This document shows, piece by piece, positions 31,983-43,339 of a stretch of 64,000 nt of DNA (position 1 is the stretch's first letter; each line of letters starts with the position of its first letter). This stretch comes from Collybiopsis luxurians FD-317 M1. Lineage: Eukaryota; Basidiomycota; Agaricomycetes; Agaricales; Omphalotaceae. The position numbers were made by a program, and so were the translations under genes. The stretch covers positions 134,144-198,143 of the forward strand of contig KN834803.1 of the NCBI GenBank assembly GCA_000827265.1, written 5' to 3'. A model generated the notes under the pieces. That model had not been told where the DNA came from, did not search any database, and worked only from the letters and a program-made list of their open reading frames with translations.

Positions 31983-34900
31983 TATGGAAAGCAAGAAGGC
32001 CTCGCTCAATTTGGAATGATCTGAATGATGTCAGGTAATAGAATATTGGTGATTGGTCTAGATTTAGCAGTAGGACCTCAGAAACTGTAGGAAACCGGCG
32101 CTTATCAATGAAAACAGCCATGTGAAAGGAACATAATTTTTCCGAGATACCGCCAAGTGGGCTAGGAGCTGTAAAGTAGCTAATTTATGACCACAGTAGT
32201 GCCATTTTGTATGGCAAGGCCCACTACCTGCTGCTTCACTTGTAAACTTCAGAGCAAACTGTTCTATGAGAAGTGATTGGTAAATCGCAGTTGCAAATTA
32301 CCGAACACATCCCAACAACAAGCCATCAAATACCCCTCATACACTTCAACCAGAGTCCATTTGTCCACTCCCCCGGGCCAGTAGAAAACTTCCACCAAAA
32401 TAGAATCCATTGAGGTATCTACATAAGCATTACCGAATGCCTGTTCATGCCAACTGTAAATGTTATTTTGGGACATGTGCTCAACTGTACATACACATGC
32501 AGCCTTTCAGCACCTAGTATTACTTCAAAAATCTTGGAATAAAATTTGGATAGAAACACAATCTGACACTGAATTAACAATCATTAAGTCAATGCAATGT
32601 CCCAATAATGCACCACAAACTTGAATGCTGGGTATATCAGCACACATTTGAAAATAACAAGATCCAATATACCCATAGTGAACAGATTGATATCTCATAA
32701 ACCCATGTACATAGAGTGTTAAACCTGTACTTCACCTTGAGCAGAATAATGATCTCTCCATACAGCAACCTGCAGACATCCATTGGTGGACTGAGAATGC
32801 CCAATGTAAGAGGAGTGAAGCCAGAACATTGAGCAAATGGCAATGCAGCTGAAATGAGAATTTGAGAAACATGAACTGGTTAGAATATGATGAACGAGAG
32901 TTGTAGGAAGGGCCGAAAGGTACCAGTCAGCTACCTGGAAGGCGATTCCATCTTGGGCACAATACTGTTGGATGATGTGTTGAGGAACAGAGTTAAGGTG
33001 AATAAAGATGTCAGTTATGATATCAGGAGGTGTGGGTAACTCAACATTGCTATTGGCTGGGAGATATTGGTCAATATGATGTTGCAAAGCAAATAGACAT
33101 TGTTGATGGGGATGTTTGGTTCTGGAATTTGTTGACAGCTGCACCAACTTTAGAAATATAAGGAGGCAATCAGATGATATTTCTGAATTTTTAGCTTCCA
33201 AAACAACTCAGCCGGTACTGCAAGCAAGAAAAAATACACAGTCAAAGTCAGCGGAGATAAGCTTGCAGACTTCAGCTTCCTGGACACTTTGAGTATAGAA
33301 ACACTGACCAGTGAACAGATGATGAAGGGCAAGACAGCATTGCTCTATCTACAGTACAGTTGTACTTAATCTGTGGAGTTCTGCACATCTGCATATTTTA
33401 ACATCATTGGTCAAAAGATTGAAGTGCATAAACCACTCTCCCATTGGCCAAATAGCCAAATTACTGACAAAGAAGACAGGGCATGGTGACTACAGACAAG
33501 AGCAGAAGTGGAAGTGGAGACTTTTGAGCTGAAAAAAGTGTATTATGTTTTATGACAAGTATTAAGAGAATTACAAGAGTCATTATGCAGGTCATCGACA
33601 GCTGTTATATTCAAATTATCATGGATCCAAATTAAAGATGCAGCAATTTTGATACTACAAGATTGAGGCTTACCAGATGCATATGAACCTGCGTAGTTAT
33701 TAAAATGAGTTGCTGACATGTCTACAAATGACTCACTGCTTGTAGATCCTTATAGAAGTTTGAAATCACCTAACAATTGGTATTGGTCTGGAAAAGGAAG
33801 TATGATTTTCACCTGGGAAAGACACACTTCTGCAATTAAATCCACAAAGGCCGTTGATGGGCTGTTAACCTATGAAGCTGAAGAAGGTATCTTCTGGAGA
33901 CAGATACAGGTCAAGCTCACCTCCTGCATATTCTTCAGGAGGAATGAATGTTGCATAAAAAATGAACACTTACAACCTAGTTAGGGTCTGAAGGAAACAC
34001 CGCTAATATGAAGTTTGCACTAAGTGAAAAGCCATGCCGACCCTATGTTGACTGATAGAGCTGACCAAATTTTTCTTGAAGGCTCACTTTCTGCTAAATC
34101 AAAACAAGCTGAATCACCTAAGTCAATCCTAATGAGGCGATTCATGTACCCACTCAAACTGGGTTAGTAATGCAAGAAGGCAACTTGATATGTTAAAATA
34201 ACTTAGTACGTTCTAGCACAGAATTACAAATTGAATATTTGGTTACTATTGAAAGACCTTCGAAAAGGTTCACATGTACCTATTGCATTTTACTACCAGA
34301 GATCAGTCCCAAACTTGGCTCAAGAAGAGGCAAGTGCACATTCTAACAGAAACAATCAGAAGATCACGTAGGCATTAGCAGCGAAGGATTCAAAATGAGT
34401 ACTTACAAGCTGATAATATTTGTTCAGCCTCAAGGGTAATGTGAATTGTCAGCATTGCTTAATGTCTGGAAATGGATTTGTATCTGTGTGTGAGTGCCAG
34501 CAGACCCATCATCTGAAATAGTGTTCAGTGCATTATGCCTAGATCCAAGTAGTAGATGAAATAAGTAGCATACTTTCTGGATGGAGCAACAGAAGAATTT
34601 CTGCCTGTCTGACCTCCACTGCCCATTATTGAGCTAACTCATGGTTCACTGGAGGAATAGAACATCAGTCAGTATTCCAGAGTACTAAAGGTGTTCTGAG
34701 GGTGGGTAAGAGAGAGGGGGAAGAGTATGTGTATATCTTCAAGTAACTAGGCAAGGTATAGGGATGAATACAGTTGCAATAGTACTGTAGCATCCAGGGG
34801 AGTTATGTCTAAGTGAAGCTCAATCACAAACAATGGTGGTGTGTCAATCCGGCATGTAACTATGGCAGGTATTAAAATACCCAAGTACATATACTGATAT

Positions 34901-35148
34901 GAGTAAATACAATCGATTGAGGTAACTGTAGACTGTATTAACATTGGTCCTAAGTTTACTGGAGTGGTCAACTCATTATGATTTATGCGCAGGAGCATGC
35001 AGCGCGGCAAACATTACTATATATGTTATACCCATTATGTACGTGTGAAGTGGGAAATTATATTTGTCATACCTGGGCTGTCCTGGGTCCTTGATTGTTG
35101 CCATCAATCAATCACTCCAAATCGAGCGAGGCCTTCCTGCTTTCCATA
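31983..35148. mobile_element. DNA transposon, 3.2 kb, with about 38-bp terminal inverted repeats
   Basis: The left end TATGGAAAGCAAGAAGGCCT (31983 onward) pairs with the right end at 35111-35148 over about 38 bases with three mismatches. The flanks carry CTCTAT at 31977-31982 and 35149-35154, a 6-base duplication (8 bases if CTCTCTAT lost two on the right). The insertion splits block U, and joining 31982 to the base after the second CTCTAT restores the sequence seen at 18.25 and 41.0 kb. The interior is CpG-poor. Its minus strand carries protein-like pieces (see 32264-33201 and FIPPEEYAGGELDLYLSPED near 33945-33890), all interrupted. Superfamily is unknown; the ends differ from those of the 22-28 kb element. 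Confidence 0.82.
32264..33201 (-). pseudogene. Decayed reading frames inside the 32-35 kb element
   Basis: Two minus-strand frames have coding-like composition: 33201-32719 (160 codons; contains TPPDIITDIFIHLNSVPQHI) and 32476-32264 (70 codons; contains PGGVDKWTLVEVYEGYLMAC). Intron-like sequence could join them. I do not recognise a transposase motif, and the starts are doubtful. They may be exons of one broken gene carried by the element. Confidence 0.35.
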
Positions 35149-35630
35149 CTCTATCCCTTACCCATCCAATCTTCCTACTACCCAATTTCCTCCCCCTGCT
35201 ATCCAATTACCATATCGCAAAGTATACAAGTTCTCCCAAGATGAAAGACATGAAATATTAGAGTCGGGATCTCAAACGTAAGAATAGTTAAGAAAAATAC
35301 TGTCGCAAAAAGTCTGAACAACGTTGTAATTCGGAACGCACATCAAAAATGAGAAGTTGAGATTATCAAGAGAAGCCAATAGTTGGATCACCGACGTCGG
35401 TACGATTCCATGAGCAAGTCAGTCGGCACGACCACACTGTCTTGAATTGAAGCGAGTGTATCTGGATACCAACTCTGGTGGTTACTATTTTACCATTGTC
35501 TTTGACCACACTCGATTAAGTAGCATCTTGGACAAACAAAAAACAGCCTTGCAAAATTAAAGCCATAAAAAATTTGAGATTGGTATTGGCACAAAAATAC
35601 ACTCATGAATACACAGAGGGCTATTTAGGA
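35149..35630 (+). repeat. Module block U, copy 2, right part
   Basis: Resumes with CTCTATCCCTTACCCATCCAA and continues through GTAAGAATAGTTAAGAAAAA to GAGATTGGTATTGGCA, in step with 18.25-18.6 kb and 40.99-41.45 kb. Confidence 0.75.
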
Positions 35631-35749
35631 GCCAACTAAAAAGCATACAAAACAGATTTGAGAAATCACTATCATGGACCAGGGAATTTTCATTACATAG
35701 CCAAATTGATGGCATAAGCAGTGAAAACACAACCATAAAGGTGATTTAT

Positions 35750-36364
35750 CTAATCAAACACCACCTGCTTAATTTCAAAAACTTCATTCGGTGGGTAGCG
35801 GGGCGGGTAAGAAGGTTGAACGATTAAAAGCCTGTAATCAATCTTCAAAGCAATTTAAATGCCACCAGAAAATTCAAGTAACAAATATCTTCACCTGTTC
35901 ACCTTCTTCCCGGGGAGCGACCCAGCCCTTGCCGTTGCTCTGGTCATGACCGACAATGCTAAGAGATGTCAGATCTCACTGCGACGTGCGTGGTCAATAA
36001 CGGTAAACACTTACATAAATTGATTCAACCCATGCTGGGGCACAGGTACGAAATGCCATCTTTCTGCTTTATCCTGGTCGATCAGGAGAGCGAAGACTTT
36101 GTCATTGGGTGCAGGTGGGATACCAGGGGCGGTAGGAGCACCTCTAATCTTGGCAATGTAGCCCCCGATGCTATCACCTTCAAGTTCCCACTAAAAATGA
36201 ACGGTGAGTTGCAAAAGCTGGCAGGGAGCTGAAGGATGACTGACCCCAATTTCCTCCGGTTTAGCATCCCTAGGGAGGATCCTGATGGGCTTTGGATTGA
36301 GGCTCTTGTCCTCACGTAGAGGGCGACCAACATATTTGCCGTTGTTAAGAATGACCCAGACCAT
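35750..36364 (-). CDS. I66-type beta-trefoil peptidase inhibitor, copy 2, 150 aa
   Basis: Exons 36364-36245, 36190-36015, 35958-35895 and 35842-35750 join in frame with no defect. It begins MVWVILNNGKYVGRPL and carries REDKSLNPKPIRILP, WELEGDSIGGYIAK, APTAPGIPPAPNDKVF, ERWHFVPVPQHG, GKGWVAP and PPRYPPNEVFEIK, the same landmarks as copy 1. It is closest to copy 3 in exon 2 and 3 lengths. Like them it lacks a signal peptide, so it would be cytosolic, as is known for mushroom I66 inhibitors that act against eaten-tissue predators or endogenous proteases; that role is inference from the family. Confidence 0.84.
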
Positions 36365-36433
36365 GATGCTGCTGTTTTACTGAGCGAAGAAAACTCGGGG
36401 TGAGCTTGGGACTCGATCCAAGCATCCTGGTTC

Positions 36434-36441
36434 CCTTTATA
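36434..36441 (-). promoter_or_regulatory. TATA box of I66 copy 2
   Basis: TATAAAGG on the minus strand, about 70 bases upstream of the ATG at 36364, at the same distance as in copies 1 and 3 but with a changed core. Confidence 0.55.
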
Positions 36442-38580
36442 CAAGTTTCTGGGAGGTTTACATCATAGTCTGAGATATTGGCTGTCGGTTGTATCCGACC
36501 TGGAACAGAATAAGTAGTGCACCTCGGACATTCCATGAGACGAATAATACATACGGAGACAGTATTTGGACACTGAAGTGCTCATATTCGCAACATCTTC
36601 GTGAATATGGTTCAATTAATTATTGTTGTTAAACCACGTTCTAGAACCTTGTATTTGGCACGTTCATAACCTTCAGAAGATGATTGACCATGTCATCATC
36701 TTGAACCGATTAATCTAAGCCAAATTGATTAATCGAGGTCGTCCCTTGGCTAGGAACAGGATTTGAAAGTGGATATGGCTAGACCTAAAGTTGCCCAAAT
36801 CCGATCTTTGCATGCATTGTTAGTTGTTATCGTACATTTTATCCCTTCTATGCCCTTTCTACGGTCAGCATCTCTTTCACCTGATCTCAACAATCAGCCC
36901 TCCTCTTACAACGATCTTCCGACTAGTAATAACTCGGAATTTTGGAAGCGATTTCGGCTAGAGCTATGTTGTATTTTGCTTCCGAGCAGTGCCTTTCCGG
37001 CAAGCCGACGTGGGGTTCATCAAAGATGCACTTGTAGGTAATTGTATCGTCGTGACTGAAACATTGAGGGGAAGGCCGCTGGGTATTATGTATTAATGCT
37101 GAACGAAGTACGGAATGCGGGGCTCATATTTTAAATATAGCCCCGATGGCTGAGTTGACACTGGACACCTGCCTCCGACCAATCTACATTCAAGGTCTCC
37201 CTTCTCGGTTTCTACCGCAAGTTAAGTGTTCGGGCTCACCTGCACATTACTCACTATGAAAGAGTCTCCAGTCCGCAGCATTTCACTACATGCACAACCG
37301 AACAATCTGCTGCTGCTGCCTAGTACTTTTCTCAAAAATCTTGTGAGACACTAGAATCGCAGTTGTATTTTCGGGAAGTAGAGTGGACTTGGGACAACAA
37401 AGAGCCGATCTAGCCACAATGACATCCTGATTGGCAGTCGGAACTGGTCCAGATATGGCGATATCGCCGATTATTCTACCCTGGACTTTCCATGAGAGTG
37501 CGTGATTGAAAAAGGAAAGACACCGAACGGTGGAGTTTCGAACATTTGGAATTCCATGGTACTATGGGGTGACACGATCGGGACGGTCATTGTGAACACA
37601 GCCACTTCCGTTATGAACGCACATTAAACTTCCAACATGTCTTCTATAAACAAATAGTCAGAATTACGTTAGAAATCTAGAACATTAGATTGCGAGCTTG
37701 ATAGTAATTGTGCACTGAAGGGTGTAACTTAGAGGGTGATGGCGGAGGTCATGGTGCATTCTCTAATATTCGGCAAATATCGTACACAGGATAGTGATTG
37801 GGTTAAGGTGGCTCCCATCGATATCGAACTATGCAAACCACAAACCGCTTGGCAATGTACCGGAATATATTCAATGGAGGATGATGTAAAAACTGTGTAT
37901 GCTTTCCGATGCTGTCGTAACTTGTTTTTAGAATAGGACAGTGTTCACAATAATTGTCCTGTTGGCGCCACCCTACTTACTATGAAATACTTTCTATGAA
38001 AACGCCAAGGGCTGAAATTCGCAAATTCCACCGTTCCTTTCCTTTCCCTTTTCATTCATGTCCTGTCATAAGCCCGAGATTTTATAACGTAAGGGGAGGT
38101 CATCTGCGTGCCATATCCAGAACGTTTTCAACATCAGAATGTCCTCTTTAGACTGCCCTGCCTGATTCTCAGGCTCACCGGAAAGCCACTTCACTTTGGC
38201 ACACTTCTTGGTAATGGCTGTCAAGCTCTTGGTTGGGATATGGACGAAGCTAGGGAGCTCTAAACTGACACTACTTCCGAGTCCTGACCATACCCCTTCT
38301 GATTATTTTAACCGCGTAGTATGAATATACTTCCGTGGACCCGAAGATATGCTTTGAACTTTGACAAGAACTCTGGTATGGATTTGGGTAATTAATGACT
38401 TTGAGTCATATCCTCAAGATCCCCCGTAAGGTGCACTTCAACACTACAAACATGATATATTTTACAGCTAAGTACCTGGGCCGCAGTAGGACTTTCGGAT
38501 GAGCTTAGGTAATGCCACCAGCTGGCGTTGAGCGCTTGTTCGTATCGGATAAGTGCTAATTTTCTTTTCCGCCAACTTGC
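36442..38580. repeat. Module spacer V, copy 2
   Basis: It matches 19441-21589 in order throughout, for example GGACTTGGGACAACAAAGAG near 37386, TTGGGTTAAGGTGGCTCCCA near 37798 and GTTGGGATATGGACGAAGCT near 38232. As in copy 1, no intact gene is present. Small deletions and insertions distinguish the two. Confidence 0.6.
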
Positions 38581-39540
38581 ATGTCGAACACTGTTGTCAA
38601 AGCAAAATCGACACTCAAAAACTGCTGGCTCAAACTCAACCTCAGCTGTTATTATCGCGTCGTCAAATTGGCTTGCGTCGCAAAAAGTGTGGTTACCACG
38701 AATATTATAGTTTCTCTTGTTGACCAGTGATTAGAATTCTGGCTTCCAACACTGAACCAAAAATCGAACACGAATGCAGATACAAAACCTGTTAATGCGG
38801 TCAATTTGGCGAGTAAGAAAAGAAAAATCAGTCACGGTCATCATGGGACAGGGAAACCATTAATGATGATAACCGTGGATGACAAGGAATTATCAAATGG
38901 TTCGAGTTGGGCAGGGCCTTCTAAGACAAGGACAAAGACGCTTGCAGAAGAAAAGGTCTACTCTGTCGATAGGATGATGTGAAGAACGATGAATCTGTAT
39001 CAGCTCTTAGGAGGATGATTCTAGGTGAGGGCAAGAAAGGTGGGGAGTCGGTAGACATGAAGCAGTAAGTTCTTTTTTCCCCTTCCTCCTTCCTTTTTCG
39101 ATCCTATATTCGCTCGCAGTCCTAAATGAGCAACAACTCGACGAGACTAACTGAAGAAACCGTTTTCTCGCAAGACCAGACCTGGCAAATACCTCGCCAT
39201 TGACTGTGAAATGGTTGGGATCGGTATCGACGGAAGCGAGTCTTCACTGGCTCAAATGTCGAATGTGAACTATTTTGGGGCAGTTGCATTGGATGAGTTT
39301 GTTAAACAGAGGGAGGGAGCAGTAGATTATCGGACACAGTGGAATGGGATTATGGAGAGGGATATGGTTCATGGTGAGTGCCCCGTGGTTGGCCGGATGG
39401 ATGGTATTTTGGTCTCAATAATGACTGATCTTGTTTCATCTCGTTTCATACCAAAACTGTTCGATGAAGTTCAATGACGCGTCGCAGAGTTGATTAAAGA
39501 TAGAATACTTGTTGGGCATGCAATTCATAGCGATCTCAAG
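38581..39540 (+). pseudogene. REX4-like RNA exonuclease pseudogene B, most complete copy
   Basis: It starts ATG TCG AAC (38581), carries SAVIIASSNWLASQKV in one frame, ISHGHHG and TRTKTLAEEKVYS in another, SALRRMILGEGKKGGESVDM up to a GTAAG donor near 39066, then KYLAIDCEMVGIGIDGSES (39190 onward) with the Asp-x-Glu of exonuclease motif I, DYRTQWNGI, and after an intron [26 protein letters not shown], motif II. REX4/REXO4-type DEDDh 3'-5' exonucleases act in ribosomal RNA processing. The copy has frameshifts and a TGA at 39475-39477 where copy C has CGA. The C-terminal third (motif III) is missing. Confidence 0.78.
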
Positions 39541-39589
39541 GTAACTCAAGTAGTTTGGTCTCATGTTAACCTTCAGTCGCCGTCCCAAG

Positions 39590-40185
39590 GCCTGTTTTTC
39601 ATGTGAATTTTGATTGCGTAAGCAAAATTTAATTATGCCGAGGGGTCCTCGGCCACGGTCTCGCCTCTTCTCGGACTCAGAGTCACAGACGGACCTCGCC
39701 CGTTCAATTGAACGTTTCAAAGCAGTCGAGGCATGTTCCATATGCATGAGATATTACAAGTCGGAATCCGCAAGTGAAGACAAAACGTGCTCGTGTACGT
39801 CCTTGGGGCGGGTTTTTTTCTACTTGTTTAATCATACCCAAGGACTAAACCCGAGGTACATTTCGCCTGCATTGCAGAGGCAAATCTCTATACATTATCC
39901 AGAATGGATTGACAACCACGGTCCCCCTTTCTTATACCACTTCAATCTTCCTTCACTCTAACGCCAATCTAACGCAGCCTCCTACAATCACTTGAATACG
40001 GATCGGACCTTGGCTTCCAGCATCCCTCCAGGCAGCCAATGCAAATGCCCGAGTTGCAGGAACCCCGAGCGGCAATAGAGATCGTATCGCATGCTGTAAA
40101 TACATCTTCTGCGGTGCATACTGCATCTCAGTGTGGTCCTGCTTTCGTATACCACTTCAGCTGATCTGCTCTGCTTGCAACCTCT
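39590..40185 (+). repeat. Module blocks R and S, third module
   Basis: Block R (39590-39806) and block S (39822-40185) match 16448-17050. Here block R's frame (ATG at 39635, MPRGPRPRSRLFSDSESQTD) stays open to about 39961 for over 100 codons and includes ACSICMRYYKSE. Whether it is a gene is unclear; the other copies are broken. Confidence 0.7.
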
Positions 40186-40257
40186 CGATTATGCTTATCA
40201 TTGTTACAAATTACATCCAACCTACGTATATATATGATCTTTGTGACTGCGATCTTT

Positions 40258-41447
40258 ACCGCCGTACGTAGAACCTCTTCAGTTTGTCGCCACCGCCACT
40301 TTCCATCAAGTCATCAATTGTGAAAAGTTACCCTTGCCTCCGTATGCACCCCCCTAAGTAGGCCTCCCAACACATTTTTGGCTCGGGCGATGATGATCAT
40401 TACCCTCATTGTCATTGCCTCTTTCACAAAATTCGCCAAGTTCCAATGCATTTGGGTTTGCGGTTGCTACAGTTATGTTTTCTACGGGTGTTTTGCTCAT
40501 ACTACCTACCGTGACATATGTATCATCTTAAGCGGGTGGGTGGTGGGTGTTGCAGCGGGATATATGGTGGGCTTTAGACCACTTTATCACATACTTTAGC
40601 TGATCTGAATATTCATTTGGCCTCCACTCTAACAAGTTGTCTCAAATCTGAGATTATGGACTGTTGTAGAAGAGAGAATTAGACAAGAAGTGGTCTGAAG
40701 GGTCACCGGTAGAGAACTAGGGAGATCCGCGTAGCCAGTCTCGCAGAGCCGAACGGGTATGGAGAAGTTGTAAATAAATATAATACTTTTTCGTGGCAGA
40801 GCTAGGCACACTGAACAGACTAGAGACCTCGTCGGATCTCTTCACGTGGCAAGGGTCAGACTTGGGGGAACCAAAAATTTTCCTCATTTCTTATCTTACA
40901 TAAGCTAGATATACATACCGTAAGAAATCGTAGGTACCTTCAAATTCTATTAGCTGCTTGGGGGCTCCGATTCTTTCCTTCGCTGTCATCGCTCCACTTC
41001 CTCTCTATCCCCTCCCCATCCAATTCTCCTACTACCCAATTTCCTCCCCCTGCTATCCAATTACCATATTGCAAAGTGTACAAGTTCTCCCAAGATGAAA
41101 GACATGAAATATCAGAGTCGGGACCCCAAACGTAAGAATAGTTAAGAAAAATACTTGTCGCAAAAAGTCCGAAGTTCGAACAACGTTGTAATCTCGAACG
41201 CACATCAAAAGTGACAGGTTGGGATTATCAAGAGAAGCCGGTAGTTGGATCACCGACGTTGGTACGGTTCTACGAGCGAGTCGGTCGGCATGACGATACT
41301 GTCTTGGAGAGAAGCGAGTGTATCCGAACACCAACTCTGGTGGTTAGTATTTTACCATTGTCTTTGACCACACTGATATCTTGGACAAACAAAAAGAGGC
41401 TTGCAAAAGAAAGATGCAATAATAAGTTTGAGATTGGTATTGGCACA
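40258..41447 (+). repeat. Module blocks T and U, third module
   Basis: Block T (40258-40890) and block U (40925-41447) match the first module and end abruptly after GAGATTGGTATTGGCACA. The same point reappears at about 56045-56062, where the last module continues into its inhibitor gene. About 14.6 kb of unrelated sequence therefore lies between the two broken ends. Confidence 0.7.
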
Positions 41448-42480
41448 GCGCTGGCCCACTTATGTGTCAAGTGATGTTTCTGCTTTGCAAGCTCATCAAG
41501 TGCGCTGTTGGTAGATGTGAGTAAATAATTGCATGAACCTCTAGTGCAGACACTTATTGCAAAAGGTCTTGGGCTGCTGAGAGCAAGACTAGGGATTACT
41601 CGGTCTCGGGGGTTGAGCAAATAAATGAGGATCAAACTGCACTAGGACCACTCATTATTGGGTCGCTGCAGCTGCAGGTGTAGGTCCAATATGGCTGAGG
41701 TAAGGCATAGCATCACAAAAATTTTCATTTGTAACTTGGGTGATGGCAGCGTTGACTGAGCAGCGCATCTAGCTCAGGTCCTGCAGGAATGACCGCGTGG
41801 ACTAAGCATCATACGTGGCTTTGATTGAGGGACCTAGTTGATTGTCATGTTAACTCGACGACAAGTTAACAAGTTAGCGGGGCTCAAAAATTCAAACTCC
41901 GCTAATGTGAACAAATATCGATATTCATTTATACTTTCGGTTGACAATTTCGGTAGTAAAAATATGTTGCACAGTTAGTATTACTGTTGCTATACTGCTG
42001 CATGCAGTAGATATGCAGGAATAATGTTTAGCCCAGTAAGAGATAAATGTAAAGCAGTAACTTGTAAGATAATGCGAAGTGCTTATTTTCACAAGCACTT
42101 ATGACTTGTTGTAGCAGGGCCAACCATATGCATTCACCTCAAAATTAAGCTATAATCAGCCCCAAAATCTTATCATTACTATATGGTCTAAGGCAGTAGC
42201 CACAAGCAATGATATGTTGTTCAGTGAGGTCATGCAGGCCTCTACTTCTTCTAATATTTCTTCTGGATTAGAGCTGCATAAGAAGTAATGAAAGTAGAAT
42301 AAGTTAATTAAGTTACATTGTCATTACTTTGAAATGACTGATTGCAAAGTAACTTAGGAGAAAGTAACTTGTTATAATATTTGACAAGATTAGGATTTGA
42401 AAAGTTAGCGGAGTTTGAATTCTACAAGTTACTTTATCAATCCTCGTTCGGACAGAGAGAACTAGCGAGAGGTCTCGATT
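41448..42480. other. Intergenic with a MITE-like inverted-repeat element
   Basis: AATTCAAACTCCGCTAA at 41889-41905 is perfectly inverted at 42405-42421. The interior (about 500 bases) is AT-rich, has AAGTAACTT-like strings and no coding frame, which fits a miniature inverted-repeat element. No clear target duplication was found. The rest of the stretch holds nothing recognisable. Confidence 0.5.
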
Positions 42481-42832
42481 GTGAGGACGTACGGTAAGTC
42501 AAGAGAGAGAGGGAGAAAAGAAGAAAAGAGGGAATGGAGAGGGAACAGACTCAAGCCTCCTTATATTAATATATGCTCAGAGGCTGGTCTGTGCGTCGAG
42601 GTCGAGGCTCTAGGGAACCAATCGAGGACGGGTGATGATAATGGCGCAGGGAAAGATGACGGGGGTGATGCGATGGGCGGGGAAGCATGTGTGCATGCTT
42701 TCAGCAAGTGATAGAACAGACCTCAATGAAGATTTCATTTGCAAAGTATACACAGCAGTGTAGCCAAAGTTTAAAATCAAACACAAACAATTTCAACATC
42801 CATACAAAATTCCTTCCACAGTGATGATATAA
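42481..42832. other. Short intergenic stretch
   Basis: A plus-strand frame (42481-42711) is purine-rich and compositionally biased; I do not take it as a gene. The right part is the 3' flank of the 109-aa family gene. Confidence 0.4.
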
Positions 42833-43266
42833 CTAAGTAGGGTGAATGCCCTGGAAAGAAATGCCAGGCGCAACTGCGATACCAGTAACACTGTAGCGGG
42901 CAGCATCATTGGAATTCCTAGTGAAGGTGAGGATGGTGGTATTGTTTGCCTGGACACCTTGTCCAGATACAGCACGAACAGTGAACTATTCCCCACTCTA
43001 TTAGCTTGATTATAATGAAACATTAAAGGATTTACCTGATCGCCGTTGTTCAGCGCTCTTACGGTGGTGAGATCGAAGGTAACGTTGATGTCACCAGCCC
43101 CAATCACGGGGTTGAGAGCATAGGCGGCACCCGGCCCAACAATGAGCCAAATACTGGCATCAAAGGATCCATGGTTGGACACAACAAGTTTAGAAACCTG
43201 CAAACAGCATTAGATGAAGATGCCCAACTTCATCCTAGAAAGGGGATATACATTTCCAGCAGACAT
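42833..43266 (-). CDS. 109-aa family protein, copy 1
   Basis: Exons 43266-43252, 43197-43036 and 42985-42833 (15, 162 and 153 nt). The product starts MSAGN, then VSKLVVSNHGSFDASIW, GPGAAYALNPVIGAGD, FDLTTVRALNNGDQ, then FTVRAVSGQGVQANN, TILTFTRNSNDAARY and PGISFQGIHPT. There is no signal peptide or membrane segment; alternating hydrophobic strands suggest a small beta-sandwich. Three relatives with identical exon sizes lie at 52.6, 60.1 and 63.6 kb. I cannot name the family. The start is fixed by a TATA box 64 bases upstream and by the conserved MSAGN exon. Confidence 0.8.
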
Positions 43267-43329
43267 GTTTAGAGCAGTTAGCGAGTCAAGTTGGCTTGCA
43301 GAGTGGAGGATATGAAGGACCATAAACTG

Positions 43330-43339
43330 CTTTTATATA
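43330..43339 (-). promoter_or_regulatory. TATA box of 109-aa family copy 1
   Basis: TATATAAAAG on the minus strand, 64 bases upstream of the ATG at 43266. Its surroundings (CACTT..GTATATAAAAGCAGTTT) are shared with copies 2 and 4. Confidence 0.65.

Noticed and set aside
42833..43266. Naming the 109-aa family as an aegerolysin or immunomodulatory protein
   Set aside because: Size and beta character are similar but none of the sequence landmarks I know for those families are present.
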